Shown: positions 32,433 to 34,952 of the stretch, one piece after another | Position numbering within the stretch: position 1 is the stretch's first letter | How the letters are laid out: the number at the start of each line of letters is the position of its first letter | Assembly: GCA_902826145.1 (NCBI GenBank) | Contig: CADEDT010000016.1 | Span: 1 to 34,952, forward strand | DNA from: an uncultured Caulobacteraceae bacterium | GTDB lineage: Bacteria > Pseudomonadota > Alphaproteobacteria > Caulobacterales > Aquidulcibacteraceae | DNA length: 34,952 nucleotides | Direction of reading: 5' to 3' | The notes under the pieces: generated by a model | Databases searched by the model: none | Told to the model about the DNA's origin: nothing | What the model saw: only the letters and a program-made list of their open reading frames with translations | Translations under genes and position numbers: made by a program

Positions 32433-34745
32433 GTGCAATACTTCATCAACCATGCGGCGATCGAGCGCGCCGCAGCTGAAGTCTTCTCAAGCACGCGCGC
32501 GCGATATTATCTCTACGGCCTTGTCGCTGTTGCCGTTGCATCGGTCGCGGGCGTAGCTCTTGCCGCGATCTGGATGGGCCTCGTTCTGCTCGTCGACGCA
32601 ACGCGCAGCACGTTGCTTAAGCGTATGCAGCCGTTTTCTGGCGCGCAAGCTTTTGCGGCCACACTTGCTCTCGACATCGCCACGAGCGCTAGCCTCGCCG
32701 TTGCGCCCGCTATGGCGTGGTACGCCTATACGGATCTGAGCGGCGCTATCGCGACGTCTCTGCTCGTTGCACTCGCGGTTCATACCGCATTCAACGCACG
32801 CCGCGGCCGAATTCATGCGCTGGCCGCGTGCGCGCCGTTTGCCTTGCTCGGCTTGACCATTCTGTTTCAAAGCGTGAGCTTTGGCGCGTTCGCCGCAACG
32901 ACCATGGCGGGCGCGGTCGTCGCCTATGTGTTCGGCGCAGCGATGAACCAAGCCCACCGCGCCTCACATGCACGCATGCAAGACGCCGAATGGGTGCGCC
33001 AACTCAATATGAGCTTCGGCGAGAGCGCTTCGGCGGGTTGGGAGATCGACTTCGAACGGCGCCGCCTGGTTGGCGCGCAGCGCCTCGGCGCTCTAGTCGG
33101 CCGGCCCGTCGCGTACGCCGACGTCGTCGAGCGCGCTTGCTTCGCGCCTATGCAGGATCGCGCGCTCGTTACCGCGGCCTTCTCGCCCGGTCACGGCGCC
33201 GTGCGCCGCATCGCGCTGGAGCACGACGCCGTTCGCGCCGATGGGACGACGGTTCGCCTCCGCCATCAGGGTTTCGTACGCACCACGCCGGACGGACGGC
33301 CGATCCGACTTACCTGTGTAACGCGCCAAGCAGACGTCGCTGCCGAGAGCGTCGAGGTCGGCGCTTTGCGGGACGCGATGGAAGCGCTCGCGATCCAAGC
33401 GGAAGCGCTACGCACGCTCAACAATGAGCTCGCTGTTGCCGCGCAAACGAATGTCGACACCACGCCCACCGCGCTCGGCGACATCCTTGGCACGCTGGCC
33501 GAACGTGGCTTGGCGCTGGAGCGCGGCGTGGATGATCTCGCGCATGCGCGCCACGAAGCCGACGCCGCCAACCTCGCCAAGTCACAGTTCCTGGCCAACA
33601 TGAGTCACGAACTCCGCACGCCACTGAACGCCATTATCGGCTACGCCGAGATGCTGCAGGAAGACGCGGAAGACAATGGCGACGACACGGCTGTCCAAGA
33701 CTTGAATCGCATCCTCACAGCCGCGAAACATCTGCTCTCGCTGATCGGCGAAATCCTCGACCTCTCGAAGATCGAAGCCGGCCGCATGGAGGCATCGCCG
33801 GCGCGCTTCGATCCAATGGAAACGCTCGAAGATCTCATCGAAACCGTGCGTCCGCTCGCAGAGCAGAACGGCAACACGATCACGCTCTCCGGCGTACACA
33901 TCGGCGGCGACGCCAATACCGACTCGATGAAGCTGCGCCAGTGCGTACTCAATTTGCTCTCGAATGCCGCCAAATTCACCAAGAACGGCAAGATAGACGT
34001 CGAGTTCGACCGCAAACTCTATAACGGTGTCGACCAGATCTTTGTCACGGTGCGCGACACGGGCATCGGTATGTCGAAGGAGCACCTGTCGCGGCTCTTC
34101 CAGCCGTTCGTGCAAGCGGATCCGTCTATCACGCAGCAATATGGCGGCACCGGCCTTGGCCTCACCATCACGCGCCGTTTGGCCCAGCTATTGGGTGGCA
34201 ATGTCACGGTGAAGAGCGCACTCGGCGAAGGCGCTGCCTTCACGCTCCACGTTCCGGCCGATTTCTCGGATGCCTCCATCGCGCTCGGCGCGGCGGCGAA
34301 GGTCGATGAACTCCAAGGCGCGGAGGACGCGCCGCTTGTCATCGTCATCGAGGACGAACCGGACGCGCGCGAACTTGCCGCCCGCGCCCTCACCCGCGCG
34401 GGCTTTGCCGTGCAAGGCGTCGGCGGCGGCGAAGCGGGCCTCGCGCTCGCGCGCAGCAAGGCGCCGGCGCTGGTGCTGCTCGACATCTTCCTGCCGGATC
34501 GCTCCGGCTGGCGCGTCCTTCAGAGCCTAAAGCACGACCCGAAGACGCAAGACATTCCGGTGGTCGTGCTCTCCGTCAACGAAGATCGCGCTCACGCGCT
34601 AGCGCTCGGCGCCGCCGAACACATCGTGAAGCCCGCCGACCGCGACATGCTCGCCGCGACTGTGATGCGCTACGCGCGCAAGCGGCCCGCCGCGAACGCA
34701 CCGACCGCGACTGTCTCGCCAATCGCCCAGAAAGTCGCCGGCTAG
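32433..34745 (+). CDS. Membrane-bound hybrid sensor histidine kinase with C-terminal receiver
   Basis: A 770-residue two-component protein. About five transmembrane helices occupy residues 25-172, without a large periplasmic loop, so the input is probably sensed in the membrane or cytosol. Residues about 190-300 resemble a degenerate PAS domain, followed by a short coiled-coil-like stretch. The HisKA domain has SQFLANMSHELRTPLNAIIGY with phospho-accepting His392. The HATPase has the N box (LRQCVLNLLSNAAKFTKNG), DTGIGM, and GGTGLGLTI. The receiver (about residues 635-755) has the acidic pair in IEDEPD, phospho-accepting Asp684 in LLDIFLPD, and the conserved Lys in HIVKPAD. No response regulator or HPt gene is adjacent, so its output is unknown. 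The GTG start at 32433 follows GGGGTGGG. It shares four bases with the convergent M20 gene. Confidence 0.93.
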   Translation: MQYFINHAAIERAAAEVFSSTRARYYLYGLVAVAVASVAGVALAAIWMGLVLLVDATRSTLLKRMQPFSGAQAFAATLALDIATSASLAVAPAMAWYAYTDLSGAIATSLLVALAVHTAFNARRGRIHALAACAPFALLGLTILFQSVSFGAFAATTMAGAVVAYVFGAAMNQAHRASHARMQDAEWVRQLNMSFGESASAGWEIDFERRRLVGAQRLGALVGRPVAYADVVERACFAPMQDRALVTAAFSPGHGAVRRIALEHDAVRADGTTVRLRHQGFVRTTPDGRPIRLTCVTRQADVAAESVEVGALRDAMEALAIQAEALRTLNNELAVAAQTNVDTTPTALGDILGTLAERGLALERGVDDLAHARHEADAANLAKSQFLANMSHELRTPLNAIIGYAEMLQEDAEDNGDDTAVQDLNRILTAAKHLLSLIGEILDLSKIEAGRMEASPARFDPMETLEDLIETVRPLAEQNGNTITLSGVHIGGDANTDSMKLRQCVLNLLSNAAKFTKNGKIDVEFDRKLYNGVDQIFVTVRDTGIGMSKEHLSRLFQPFVQADPSITQQYGGTGLGLTITRRLAQLLGGNVTVKSALGEGAAFTLHVPADFSDASIALGAAAKVDELQGAEDAPLVIVIEDEPDARELAARALTRAGFAVQGVGGGEAGLALARSKAPALVLLDIFLPDRSGWRVLQSLKHDPKTQDIPVVVLSVNEDRAHALALGAAEHIVKPADRDMLAATVMRYARKRPAANAPTATVSPIAQKVAG

Positions 34746-34952
34746 TTCTGCGCGTGCGCCGCAAGCACGCGCGCGACCGTCTCCGTCACGCGCTTGCCCG
34801 TCGGGATATGCAGAAACTCGTTCGGCCCGTGCGCGTTCGAATGCGGCCCGAGCACACCCGTGACGACGAACTGCGCCGCCGGGAATTTCTCGCCGAGCAT
34901 GCCCATGAACGGGATCGAGCCGCCCTCGCCCATCATCGCCATCGGCTTGCCC
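34742..34952 (-). CDS. C-terminal end of an M20 family metallopeptidase/dipeptidase (partial)
   Basis: Seventy residues up to the stop are visible; the gene continues beyond the window. AMMGEGGSIPFMGMLGEKFP followed by VTGVLGPHSNAHGPNEFLHIPTGKRVTETVARVL is the closing part of the catalytic domain of M20 dipeptidases such as carnosinase-like enzymes. The Glu in GEGGSIP and the His in PHSNAHGPNE are conserved, the latter a metal ligand region. This zinc enzyme would hydrolyse dipeptides or acylated amino acids. Its TAG overlaps the histidine kinase stop as CTAG. Confidence 0.87.
   Translation of the reverse strand, partial: GKPMAMMGEGGSIPFMGMLGEKFPAAQFVVTGVLGPHSNAHGPNEFLHIPTGKRVTETVARVLAAHAQN

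Noticed and set aside
1..34952. Search for CRISPR arrays, tRNA or rRNA genes, insertion sequences and phage genes
   Set aside because: No spaced direct repeats, cloverleaf-like segments, transposase or phage structural proteins were seen by reading the sequence and the translated frames; a tRNA scan would be needed to exclude a missed tRNA fully.

Overview
This 35 kb window is compact, GC-rich bacterial chromosome from an alphaproteobacterium, most likely the Caulobacterales/Hyphomonadaceae side of the class. The supporting signs are a methionine synthase split into two genes, a class I lysyl-tRNA synthetase, an ECF11-type sigma factor with a ChrR-type zinc anti-sigma factor, a DUF4908-like secreted protein, many TAT or lipoprotein signal peptides, and GC-rich third codon positions. 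It looks like core chromosome. I see no insertion sequence, prophage, CRISPR array, rRNA or tRNA, and no gap between genes exceeds 300 bases.

Layout. 1-2420: the tail of an unknown gene, a DUF2235 alpha/beta hydrolase (+) and a DUF1624-type membrane acyltransferase (-). 2498-5953: a stress module in which an ECF sigma factor and its ChrR-like zinc anti-sigma factor (-) diverge from a FAD amine-oxidase-like protein and a DUF1365 protein (+); a good candidate autoregulatory promoter precedes the sigma gene. 5991-10799: a DUF885 lipoprotein peptidase, a SAM methyltransferase divergent from glyoxalase II (gloB), and two small exported proteins. 10865-13687: a two-unit M16 zinc peptidase lipoprotein.

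13807-20027 is a tightly coupled methionine operon on the minus strand: ArsR-methyltransferase fusion regulator, metF, metH N-part, metH C-part, and a PaiB-like FMN-binding protein. All four junctions are 4-base ATGA overlaps. A perfect 7-base inverted repeat overlaps the regulator's start codon and is the likely operator. Together these genes make methyl-THF, transfer its methyl to homocysteine and regulate the supply.

20271-34952: mlaA-mlaC (outer-membrane lipid transport), pyrD, a LexA-like S24 regulator, a small lipoprotein, sixA, a small two-helix membrane protein, lysS, a staphylococcal-nuclease-like protein whose catalytic Glu appears changed to Gln, a NIPSNAP protein, a PLP-dependent decarboxylase, a membrane GT2 glycosyltransferase, a threonine-aldolase-type PLP enzyme, a membrane hybrid histidine kinase and the 3' end of an M20 peptidase gene.

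I did not find an obviously new multi-gene system. The points most worth checking are the reduced ECF11 module (no cyclopropane-fatty-acid synthase or photolyase next to it), the methionine operon with operator and start codon superimposed and a PaiB-like protein at its end, three hairpins in a row in front of the nuclease-like gene, and a recurring 4-base tail-to-tail overlap at convergent gene pairs.
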